Assembly (NCBI GenBank): GCA_002746795.1
Contig: PDQY01000043.1
Span: 1 to 32,846, forward strand
Direction of reading: 5' to 3'
Source of the DNA: Chloroflexota bacterium
GTDB taxonomy: Bacteria > Chloroflexota > Anaerolineae > Promineifilales > Promineifilaceae
Length of the DNA stretch: 32,846 nt
Part shown: piece after piece, positions 23,862-30,786 of the stretch
Layout: each line of letters opens with the position of its first letter
Numbering within the stretch: position 1 is the stretch's first letter
Program-made: the position numbers and the translations under genes
Notes under the pieces: model-generated
The model's input: only the letters and a program-made list of their open reading frames with translations
What the model was told of the DNA's origin: nothing
Database searches by the model: none

Positions 23862-25604
23862 TTAGGGTGTCCATATGTCGAATATGGGTGTGGTAGCACC
23901 AGAGATTAAACGGGTGGCGGGGCCATCGATGGTTTGTTGGCGAAAGTCCCAGCTGCCGGAGGAGCCGAGGGCAATAATGAACTCATTGTCGTTGAGCCAT
24001 TGAGCGGCAACGGCCGTTCTGCCTTCAGATACATCCACCACCAAGGGGTCTGCACCCGGTTGACCCACTGCATAATAGCCTTGTCCTGCATACACAAAAT
24101 GCGCTGCAGCTGGATTCCAGCCAAAGAAACGGAGGACATTCTCAGCATATGACGCTGCCGTTGTGCCCTCGCCTGCCCCAATAACGAGGGTCTCATCCGC
24201 GCCAGCCGCCATTTGCACATACCCCAATTGATTACCGGCATCTGACCACACGATTGGCATGCGTACGATATTGCCCGCAATCGTGCCCATCGGTTTGGCC
24301 TGCCCGGAAGCGGGCACGCGCCATAAATAGGCCTGAGCCATGTCAAGCGGCTCTGGGGAAGAGATGGCAACCATAGCAAACGCCTCACCTGCCACCCATT
24401 GCAACCAGGGATAAAAGGGAGCCTCGCTGGCAGTGTTGACAAAATCAAATTCAATCAGGGTTTCACGATTACGGCCGTCTAAATTGGCTCGGACAACGGC
24501 CGTTTCCTGCCCCAATAGCACCACATTATCTTCAGAAATGGCAAACGTCCCCCCACCCTCGCCTGTAGAAAATCGTTCCGTCAATGCGCCTGTCACATCC
24601 ACCGTCCATAAATCTTGCTGGCGACCAACACCGAGGTCATCGGCCCGGTTAATCAGAGTGGTGTTAAAGGCAACCGTCTCACTATCTGCCAACCATTGCA
24701 TGTGTCCGATTTGGACGGCGGATTCGGCGGCAGCTCCTTCCTTTAAGATAGCATCAAGCGCCAGGCGCGTTTGGACAGCACCCGTTTCAATGTCTGTTAG
24801 ATATAAAGTCATATCTAAATCATCTGCCAGCACATAAGCTGCATAACGGCCGTTTGGCGAAATCAACAAATCCGTCACATTTTCAGCATCAGCCAGCCAG
24901 ATGGGTTCTGCTGCCGCTTCATCAAGGGGCAGCAGCCACACCGCATCGGCGTCAGCATAGACCATGCGTGCGCCAGAAACAACCATGCTAAATGTCACCG
25001 CCTCAGAGACAGCCTCTGCCTCCACATGCTCAACCACTGATGACGATGATTCAGAAACGGCCGTTGCCACTGCAGTTATCGCTACAGTCGGGGCGGCGGT
25101 AGGGGTAGGCGGAGCAGCGACGGGTTGGGCAGCACTGCCATGGCTAACGCTGGTGTATTGGCTGCCACCCGAAACCCAACAAACATTGCCATCTGCGCGT
25201 ACAGGACACACAATTTTCCACCAACCTGATTCAGCATGACGTCCCAGCACAACGGCCGTTTCGCCAGCCAGCAAAAAGCCATCCCGTGCATACGCCACCC
25301 CCGGTCCCAGCCGAATATTGACATCGACCAAAGCCGTCAGCAGGGGTTCGCCATCAACCGGTTCAGCAACGGCCGTTGGCGGAGCAAGCGTTAGTTCCCC
25401 TGCAATAGTTGCTGTGGGAGCTAAATTTTGGATAACAGGCGGGGGCAACTGCATCGCATCATCCCCATCCACTGCGTTATCATCGCCAGCCACATCCGGC
25501 CTGGGCAAAGCCGATTCCAACGGCTCCCCAGTAAACGCATTACACGCCAGCGAAACCAAAACAAAGAAAACAATTAAGATCAACAGAGAGCGATAACCAT
25601 TCAT
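23862..25604 (-). CDS. Lipoprotein with SH3b domain and beta-propeller-like region
   Basis: This predicted surface lipoprotein has 580 residues from ATG 25604. The N-terminus is a signal peptide with lipobox VSLAC (lipidated C21) after a hydrophobic core. A low-complexity Pro/Asp/Ala linker follows, then an SH3b-type domain (about 90-150: VNIRLGPGVAYARDGFLLAGE, GWWKIVCPV, VCWVSG), a Pro/Ala/Thr linker, and repeated strands from about 210 to the end (such as MVYADADAVWLLPLD, LLISPNGRYAAYV, MQWLADSETVAFN) like a TolB/WD40 propeller. The frame is open upstream to 25769, but those residues are not signal-like. Function is unknown; wall or glycan binding fits SH3b domains. It carries six exact AACGGCCGTT copies, the most of any gene here. 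Confidence 0.75.
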   Translation of the reverse strand: MNGYRSLLILIVFFVLVSLACNAFTGEPLESALPRPDVAGDDNAVDGDDAMQLPPPVIQNLAPTATIAGELTLAPPTAVAEPVDGEPLLTALVDVNIRLGPGVAYARDGFLLAGETAVVLGRHAESGWWKIVCPVRADGNVCWVSGGSQYTSVSHGSAAQPVAAPPTPTAAPTVAITAVATAVSESSSSVVEHVEAEAVSEAVTFSMVVSGARMVYADADAVWLLPLDEAAAEPIWLADAENVTDLLISPNGRYAAYVLADDLDMTLYLTDIETGAVQTRLALDAILKEGAAAESAVQIGHMQWLADSETVAFNTTLINRADDLGVGRQQDLWTVDVTGALTERFSTGEGGGTFAISEDNVVLLGQETAVVRANLDGRNRETLIEFDFVNTASEAPFYPWLQWVAGEAFAMVAISSPEPLDMAQAYLWRVPASGQAKPMGTIAGNIVRMPIVWSDAGNQLGYVQMAAGADETLVIGAGEGTTAASYAENVLRFFGWNPAAAHFVYAGQGYYAVGQPGADPLVVDVSEGRTAVAAQWLNDNEFIIALGSSGSWDFRQQTIDGPATRLISGATTPIFDIWTP

Positions 25605-25851
25605 AATTTCATTCCACATATTGGGGCAAAAAACCCCAGAGATTTTTCTCACATCAAAGATGATTAAACAACTAAAATGCAAAATCCTCAAGAACAGTTT
25701 AAAATAGCTTAAGCAATTTGACGACCGGAAACAAGACCGCTGCTCATTGGCTTCCCTACGCTCAGACAATACGCCGTAAAACCCATATTCCGGGACTCGT
25801 CATCCGTAAACAATACAAACACAAAACCTTTAGGAAAACAGACACACAGCC
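25605..25851. promoter_or_regulatory. Divergent spacer between the lipoprotein and ubiD genes
   Basis: The 247-bp gap must hold the promoters of both divergent genes. I see a short hairpin GGGG-N7-CCCC (25623-25637) next to the lipoprotein start but no convincing -35/-10 pair in either direction. Confidence 0.35.
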
Positions 25852-27171
25852 ATGCAATTTCGTGAATTTCTCAAACACACAACCCAAACTGGCGATCTCG
25901 TCACCATCAACAAATCAGTTGACACCCACTTTGAAGTCGCCAACGTGGCTCATGCTCTCGAAGGGAAACCCGTCATCTTCAACAACATCGAAGGCTATCC
26001 CCACTGGCGCATCTGTGCCAACCCCTGCTCAGACCGCAAATACTTCTCCATGAGCCTTGGCGTTCCCGTAGACAAACTCATGCCTCACCTCGCCCACGCC
26101 CTAGAAAACCCAGAAACACCGCCCATCATCGACAAAGCACCTTGTCAGGAAGTGATCACCGCAGATGTCAACCTCTACGACCTGCCCATTCTGCTCCATC
26201 TGCCACAAGATGCCGGGCATTACATCGCCAGCAGCGTCGTCATCACCACAGACCCCGACTTTGGGCGCAACATGTGCTACCATCGCCTGCTCCGGCTCAA
26301 TAAAACACAGGTTGCCGCTCGTATCATCGAAGGACGCGGCACCCACATGGCCCTCAGCAAAACCGATGGTGATTTGCCCGTCGCCATCTGCATCGGCGTT
26401 TCCTTGGCAACCCACCTGGCCGCTTCAATGGGGCCACCACCCGCAGTCGATGAACTGGCTGTTTCCCAGGCACTATCCCCTACACCCACAGTCAAATGCC
26501 TCACCAACGACCTGGAAGTTCCTGCGCACGCTGAAATCGTGCTTGAAGGGCGCATCACCCAGCAAAAACACGCCGAAGGCCCATTTATGGATCTTACAGA
26601 AACGATGGACATCATCCGCGACCAACACGTCATCGAAATTGACCTCATCACCCATCGTCAAAACCCCATCTTCCACGCCCTGCTCCCTGGCGGTCTGGAA
26701 CACAAATTGCTCATGGGCATGCCCAAAGAGCCCACCATTTTCAACGAAGTCAACAAAGTCACACGCTGTACTGGCGCCGTTATCACCCCTGGTGGGGCTT
26801 CCTGGCTGCACGCCGTGGTGCAAATTGACAAGCAAAAGCCAGAAGACGGCCGTTTAGCCATTGAGGCCGCCTTCAAAGGACACGGCTCCCTCAAACACGT
26901 TTGGGTCGTCGATACCGATGTAGACATTTACAATCCAGCGCAGGTAGAATGGGCATTAGCTACCCGCTTCCAGGCAGACAAAGACTTGATGATATTCAAA
27001 TCCATGCCCGGCAGTTCATTAGATCCATCCGGCACACATATCCTCGGCCAAAAGAGCCGCACTGCCAAAATGGGGCTAGACTGCACCATTCCCTGGGGCA
27101 GAACACCCGCCAAGTTCAAGCGCGGCGAATATGGCACAGTTAATTTGCAAGCGTACCTTGATTCACTTTAA
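25852..27171 (+). CDS. UbiD-family decarboxylase
   Basis: UbiD enzymes decarboxylate or carboxylate unsaturated or aromatic acids with prenylated FMN. The 439-residue protein shows the family layout: N-terminal domain (FREFLKHTTQTGDLV), a middle FMN/metal domain (PILLHLPQDAGHYI, MALSKTDGDLPVAICIG) and EGPFMDLTETMD from E242 that carries the catalytic acid. PGGLEHKLLMG and GHGSLKHVWVVDTDVDIYN follow. Bacterial UbiD, phenolic-acid enzymes and the archaeal anhydromevalonate-phosphate decarboxylase share these features, so the substrate is open. A fused aconitase-X lies four genes downstream on the same strand, the partner enzyme in the archaeal mevalonate route. No ubiX is in the window. The ribosome-binding site is weak. 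Confidence 0.9.
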   Translation: MQFREFLKHTTQTGDLVTINKSVDTHFEVANVAHALEGKPVIFNNIEGYPHWRICANPCSDRKYFSMSLGVPVDKLMPHLAHALENPETPPIIDKAPCQEVITADVNLYDLPILLHLPQDAGHYIASSVVITTDPDFGRNMCYHRLLRLNKTQVAARIIEGRGTHMALSKTDGDLPVAICIGVSLATHLAASMGPPPAVDELAVSQALSPTPTVKCLTNDLEVPAHAEIVLEGRITQQKHAEGPFMDLTETMDIIRDQHVIEIDLITHRQNPIFHALLPGGLEHKLLMGMPKEPTIFNEVNKVTRCTGAVITPGGASWLHAVVQIDKQKPEDGRLAIEAAFKGHGSLKHVWVVDTDVDIYNPAQVEWALATRFQADKDLMIFKSMPGSSLDPSGTHILGQKSRTAKMGLDCTIPWGRTPAKFKRGEYGTVNLQAYLDSL

Positions 27172-27245
27172 CGACACACCATATGAAATAGTCAATCCTT
27201 ATTGCCATCAGTGCAGGTAGCTGCATTACCACCGAAAACGGTAAC

Positions 27246-27270
27246 GGGTCTGGCTAAAGTCAGCAGACCC
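27246..27270 (+). other. Perfect hairpin GGGTCTG/CAGACCC after ubiD
   Basis: A 7-bp perfect stem (27246-27252 and 27264-27270) with an 11-nt loop lies 75 bp after the ubiD stop. It lacks a T tract, so a terminator role is uncertain. Repeat A5 follows. Confidence 0.4.
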
Positions 27271-27283
27271 AAACAACAGCTTA

Positions 27284-27372
27284 GTGACCGTTTAAAGATT
27301 AGTCCCCATTTTTCAGGGGTAAAGGTCACTTGAAGCGCATCCATCAATTCCATAACTTATTTATGGAGGCGC
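27284..27372 (+). repeat. Family A intergenic repeat, copy A5
   Basis: Hairpin 1 pairs GTGACC (27284) with GGTCAC; hairpin 2 runs from GCGCATCCAT to ATGGAGGCGC (ends 27372). GGAGG in the right arm (27365-27369) lies 12 nt before the antiporter ATG and is the only ribosome-binding site seen there. Confidence 0.85.
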
Positions 27373-27381
27373 ACTTAACCC

Positions 27382-29007
27382 ATGGAACTACTACCCTTTT
27401 TAGCCAAAGAAAGTGAACTCATTCAACTGGAAATAGCAGTCCTGCTGCTGCTCACCATCGCCGCCGGCGTAGCCCTCATCATGCGCAGGATCCGCTTCCC
27501 CTACACCGTTGCCCTCGTCTTGGTAGGGGCAACACTCTCGCTGGTGCCCAACTTCCTGCCCATCGATGTCAGCAGCGACGTGATTCTTGCCATCTTGGTA
27601 CCGCCGCTTCTCTTTGAAGCCACCCTCCACATCACATGGAAAAACATGCGCAAAGACCTGGTCATCATCCTGATACTGGCCATTGGCGGCACCCTCATCG
27701 GCACCCTCATCGTCGGTGAAATCGTCACCTGGGTGTTAGACGTGCCATTACTAGCCGCCCTTGCCTTTGGCGCCCTCATCTCCGCCACCGACCCCGTCGC
27801 TGTCATCGCCTTCTTCCGCAGCTTAGGCGTTAGCAAACGGCTCTCCTTCCTCGTTGAAGGGGAAAGCTTGTTCAATGACGGGGCAGCCATCGTCGTTTTC
27901 AATTTGATGGTTTCCTTAGCCATCGCCGGACCAGAAACCTTCAACCTCGGGGCAGCCATCATCGAATTTTTGCGCGTCTCGTTAGGCGGGTTGGCGGTCG
28001 GTCTTATCCTGGGCTACATCGTCTCCTACATCATCCTCAAAAATCTGGACGATCATTTGCTTGAAACCACAACAACCGTGGCTCTAACATTTGGAGCCTA
28101 CATTATCGCCGAACAATTTCATTTCAGCGGCATTTTGTCCGTGGTAGCCGCAGGCTTAATGGTGGGCAACATCGGCATGCAAAACACCTCCCCCACGACG
28201 CGGCTCACGCTGGAAAACTTCTGGGAATTCTCCTCCTTCGTGGTGAACTCCATGATTTTCTTGCTCATTGGCTTTGAGTTGGAGATTGATCAATTCACAC
28301 CCTACCTGTTCCCCATAGTCGTCGCCGTTGTCGCTGTCCTTTTGAGCCGGGCAATCATCATCTACTTGATAACCAGCATTCATGATTTCATCACGCCACG
28401 CCCCCGGGATATTCCCAACGGCTACCGACATGTCATGTACTGGGGTGGTTTACGCGGTGCCATCTCGCTGGCATTGGCACTCACCTTAACGGGCGATGTC
28501 TTCGGCCAAGCATTTGCAGACGAAATGCGTATCATGACCTTTGGCGTGGTGCTGTTCACCCTCTTGGTGCAGGGTACCACAATTGAATCACTCATCAAAC
28601 GCCTCAAATTAGCTGAAGAGCCGCAGCAGCGTCTAAAGCAGCAGCAGTTACAAGCCAATATCTACGCCAAACGAGCTGGCAAACAAGAGCTAGACCGTCT
28701 CCACGACGATGATATTCTTTTCCCCGAAATCTGGGAAGCGATGGGCGACATCTACGAAGAAGAGATTGCTAAAGCCAAAAAGGCTCTAAACATCCATTTG
28801 CACAATTATCCCGAACTTGAACAAGAAGTATTTCTACAAGCACGCGAAGATGTACTCAAAGCAGAGCGTGCCGCCATCAGCAAAGCCACCCATGAGGGTT
28901 TTCTCTCCGATGAACTGCATCACAAAATGCTTAAAGAAATGGATAATCATCTGGCAGCATTGGAAATTATCAAGGAAAATCGTGGTCTGGACGAAGACGA
29001 GGAATAA
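27382..29007 (+). CDS. CPA1-family Na+/H+ antiporter
   Basis: This 541-residue membrane protein has about a dozen hydrophobic segments in residues 15-400 and a charged cytosolic tail (about 405-541) rich in Glu, Lys and Gln, likely helical. The ion-site motif ATDPVA (135-140) and EGESLFNDGAA (159-169) mark the CPA1/NhaP-type exchangers, which trade protons for Na+ or K+ across the inner membrane for pH and salt balance. The start lies 9 bp after repeat A5, which appears to supply the ribosome-binding site GGAGG. A stress-protein gene and an MscS channel follow, suggesting an osmotic or pH stress group. Confidence 0.93.
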   Translation: MELLPFLAKESELIQLEIAVLLLLTIAAGVALIMRRIRFPYTVALVLVGATLSLVPNFLPIDVSSDVILAILVPPLLFEATLHITWKNMRKDLVIILILAIGGTLIGTLIVGEIVTWVLDVPLLAALAFGALISATDPVAVIAFFRSLGVSKRLSFLVEGESLFNDGAAIVVFNLMVSLAIAGPETFNLGAAIIEFLRVSLGGLAVGLILGYIVSYIILKNLDDHLLETTTTVALTFGAYIIAEQFHFSGILSVVAAGLMVGNIGMQNTSPTTRLTLENFWEFSSFVVNSMIFLLIGFELEIDQFTPYLFPIVVAVVAVLLSRAIIIYLITSIHDFITPRPRDIPNGYRHVMYWGGLRGAISLALALTLTGDVFGQAFADEMRIMTFGVVLFTLLVQGTTIESLIKRLKLAEEPQQRLKQQQLQANIYAKRAGKQELDRLHDDDILFPEIWEAMGDIYEEEIAKAKKALNIHLHNYPELEQEVFLQAREDVLKAERAAISKATHEGFLSDELHHKMLKEMDNHLAALEIIKENRGLDEDEE

Positions 29008-29033
29008 CAAGTTTGTACCAACAAGTTTGTACA
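29006..29033 (+). repeat. Two-unit tandem repeat after the antiporter gene
   Basis: AACAAGTTTGTACC (29006-29019) is followed directly by AACAAGTTTGTACA (29020-29033); the units match at 13 of 14 bases. Each has a partial dyad (ACAA/TTGT). The first unit overlaps the antiporter stop. Function unknown. Confidence 0.6.
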
Positions 29034-29152
29034 CCAAACACAGTTGAGGCGAAGCAGATGAATGCGGACACGTCAACAGGCATTTATACCCGTATTCTTT
29101 GACCAAAAGCTGAGCGTGGTGACTACAAACCAAGCTAACTAAGGATTTAACA

Positions 29153-29599
29153 ATGGAATGCATTGTATGCGCTACCAGAGGTGGTGAAGGCAGTCGCGCA
29201 GCACAAATGGCGGCCATTAAGCGAGCCCGTAAAGAGAGCAAGCCGCTGGTCTTTTTATTTGTGATCGATCCTGACGGGTTGGGCGAAATAGACGAGCAGC
29301 TCCTTTACGCTATCCGCCAAGAGTTAAACTGGATGGGCAAAACATTGCTGCAAGTGGCCAAAAGTCGTGCTGAAGCAGTTGGCTTAAAAGCTTCCGTGGA
29401 AATTCGAGAAGGAAATATGCAAGAACAAATCGAAATTTTTTTGCGTGAAGCCCACGCCTCGGTTCTATTGTTAGGTGCGCCACGGGGTGTCACGGCCAAT
29501 GTGTTCGGCGATGATGCCGTAGAGCGATTCGCTCAATCCATTCAAGATGATACGGGCATTGAAGTTTCAATCATCTATCCGAATCGTGAAACAGATTAG
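29153..29599 (+). CDS. Universal stress protein-like protein
   Basis: This 148-residue protein has the UspA-like alpha/beta layout: first strand ECIVCATRGGEGSRAAQMAAIKRARK, second strand PLVFLFVID, a long helix, KASVEIREGNMQEQI, and ASVLLLGAPRG. The usual ATP-binding pattern Gly-2x-Gly-9x-Gly-Ser/Thr is not clear after LLLGAPRG, so nucleotide binding is doubtful. The start has AAGGA (29141-29145) 7 nt upstream. It lies between the antiporter and MscS genes, in keeping with a stress role; related proteins are sometimes linked to transporters. Confidence 0.7.
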   Translation: MECIVCATRGGEGSRAAQMAAIKRARKESKPLVFLFVIDPDGLGEIDEQLLYAIRQELNWMGKTLLQVAKSRAEAVGLKASVEIREGNMQEQIEIFLREAHASVLLLGAPRGVTANVFGDDAVERFAQSIQDDTGIEVSIIYPNRETD

Positions 29600-29818
29600 T
29601 ACTGGCAAACCCACTGTGGGGGTAGGGCGCCAGACAATCGGCCACAAGTGACACGAATTGCACTCTGTTGAACACGGCATTCGTGCCATTCGTGGCGGCA
29701 GCGTTTTTTTGGTTCTGGCTCGGTCAGGTTAGGCGAGGCCATGCAGGCTGAGCCTGTTGAGAGCTGAACTTGTCGAAGCCTGGTGCAGGCTTGGGCATGA
29801 CAATTTTGAGGATGTTTT
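29600..29818 (+). other. Spacer with short repeats and a T tract
   Basis: CACGAAT (29652-29658) can pair with either of two ATTCGTG copies (29679-29685, 29688-29694), and seven T follow at 29704-29710, so this may be a terminator for the stress-protein gene. Downstream GAGCCTGTTGAGAG and GAACTTGTCGAAGCC (about 29751-29780) resemble CTTCGACAAGCTCAG-type repeats known from many bacterial genomes (recalled, not searched). The MscS ribosome-binding site GAGGA is at 29808-29812. Confidence 0.4.
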
Positions 29819-30769
29819 ATGCTTGAAGTCATTAGAAGTTTTTTACAAGCACAATTCCAACTAAGTGTGGAGTCGCAGGACAAGCTATTAACCACTTTTC
29901 TGATCCTCTTGATTATGGTTGTGTTGCGTTGGGTGACTCTCCGTTATGTTAACAATCGCTTTTTAGAGGATCCTCGAGCTTTGTATAACTGGCGGAAGGC
30001 AAGCACTTACACCATTTACACCATCGGAGCTATCCTGATTGGGCGCATTTGGTTAGCCGGGCTGCAATCGGTGATGACGTATCTGGGGATTTTGTCTGCG
30101 GGTTTAGCTATTGCCCTACAAGATCCTATTGTTAATTTGGTGGGCTGGCTGTTCATTGTCACCAGACGGCCGTTTACCGTTGGAGATCGTATCGAGGTGG
30201 ATGAATACTCAGGCGATGTTATCGACATCCGTCTCTTCCAATTCAGTCTGCTAGAAATTGGCACCCGTATTGACGCTGAACAAAGTACGGGACGTGTACT
30301 GCATATGCCTAATGGCATCGCCTTCAAAAAAGTTTTTGCCAATTTCAGTCAGGGGTTGCCCTTCATTTGGAATGAAGTGCCCATCCTGGTCACCTTTGAA
30401 AGTGACTGGGAAAAAGCGAAAGCCATTCTTGTCGATGTTATCAACAATCATGCCCCACCAGTTGATCAGAAACAGCTGAAGCAACGCCAAATCAGAGGGA
30501 TGCGCTTCGTCATTTCCTACAGCAAAATTACACCCACTGTGTATACGACCATCGAGTCAAGCGGGGTCTTATTGACCATACGCTATCTGGTACAGCCAAA
30601 GGAAAAACGCGACAGTGAGCAAATCATTCACGAAGCCATTCTCCGCGCCTTTGCCCCACACGAAGATCTCGATTTTGCATATGAAACTCAGCGGGAGTAT
30701 ATTCATTTCAAAGAAAAGAAGCGGGTTCCTATTGCTCCACCAGAGTATTCAGTTTTTCCAGATGAATAA
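29819..30769 (+). CDS. MscS-family mechanosensitive channel
   Basis: This 316-residue protein opens under membrane tension to release solutes after osmotic downshock. Three hydrophobic segments are visible (about 20-42, 52-72 and 75-100). The last is the pore-lining TM3 with LGILSAGLAIALQDPIVNLVGWLFI, followed by RRPFTVGDRIEVDEYSGDV of the beta domain and a C-terminal alpha/beta domain. The start follows GAGGA by 6 nt. The acnX gene starts 17 bp downstream, so the two are probably cotranscribed. A near-palindrome copy (GACGGCCGTT) at 30165 falls in the third frame, read as Arg-Arg-Pro-Phe. Confidence 0.93.
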   Translation: MLEVIRSFLQAQFQLSVESQDKLLTTFLILLIMVVLRWVTLRYVNNRFLEDPRALYNWRKASTYTIYTIGAILIGRIWLAGLQSVMTYLGILSAGLAIALQDPIVNLVGWLFIVTRRPFTVGDRIEVDEYSGDVIDIRLFQFSLLEIGTRIDAEQSTGRVLHMPNGIAFKKVFANFSQGLPFIWNEVPILVTFESDWEKAKAILVDVINNHAPPVDQKQLKQRQIRGMRFVISYSKITPTVYTTIESSGVLLTIRYLVQPKEKRDSEQIIHEAILRAFAPHEDLDFAYETQREYIHFKEKKRVPIAPPEYSVFPDE

Positions 30770-30786
30770 AAAGCACAGAGGAAGAC

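Noticed and set aside
25605..25769. Upstream extension of the lipoprotein
   Set aside because: The 55 extra residues would bury the signal peptide inside the protein; the lipobox requires a start near 25604 (or 25619).
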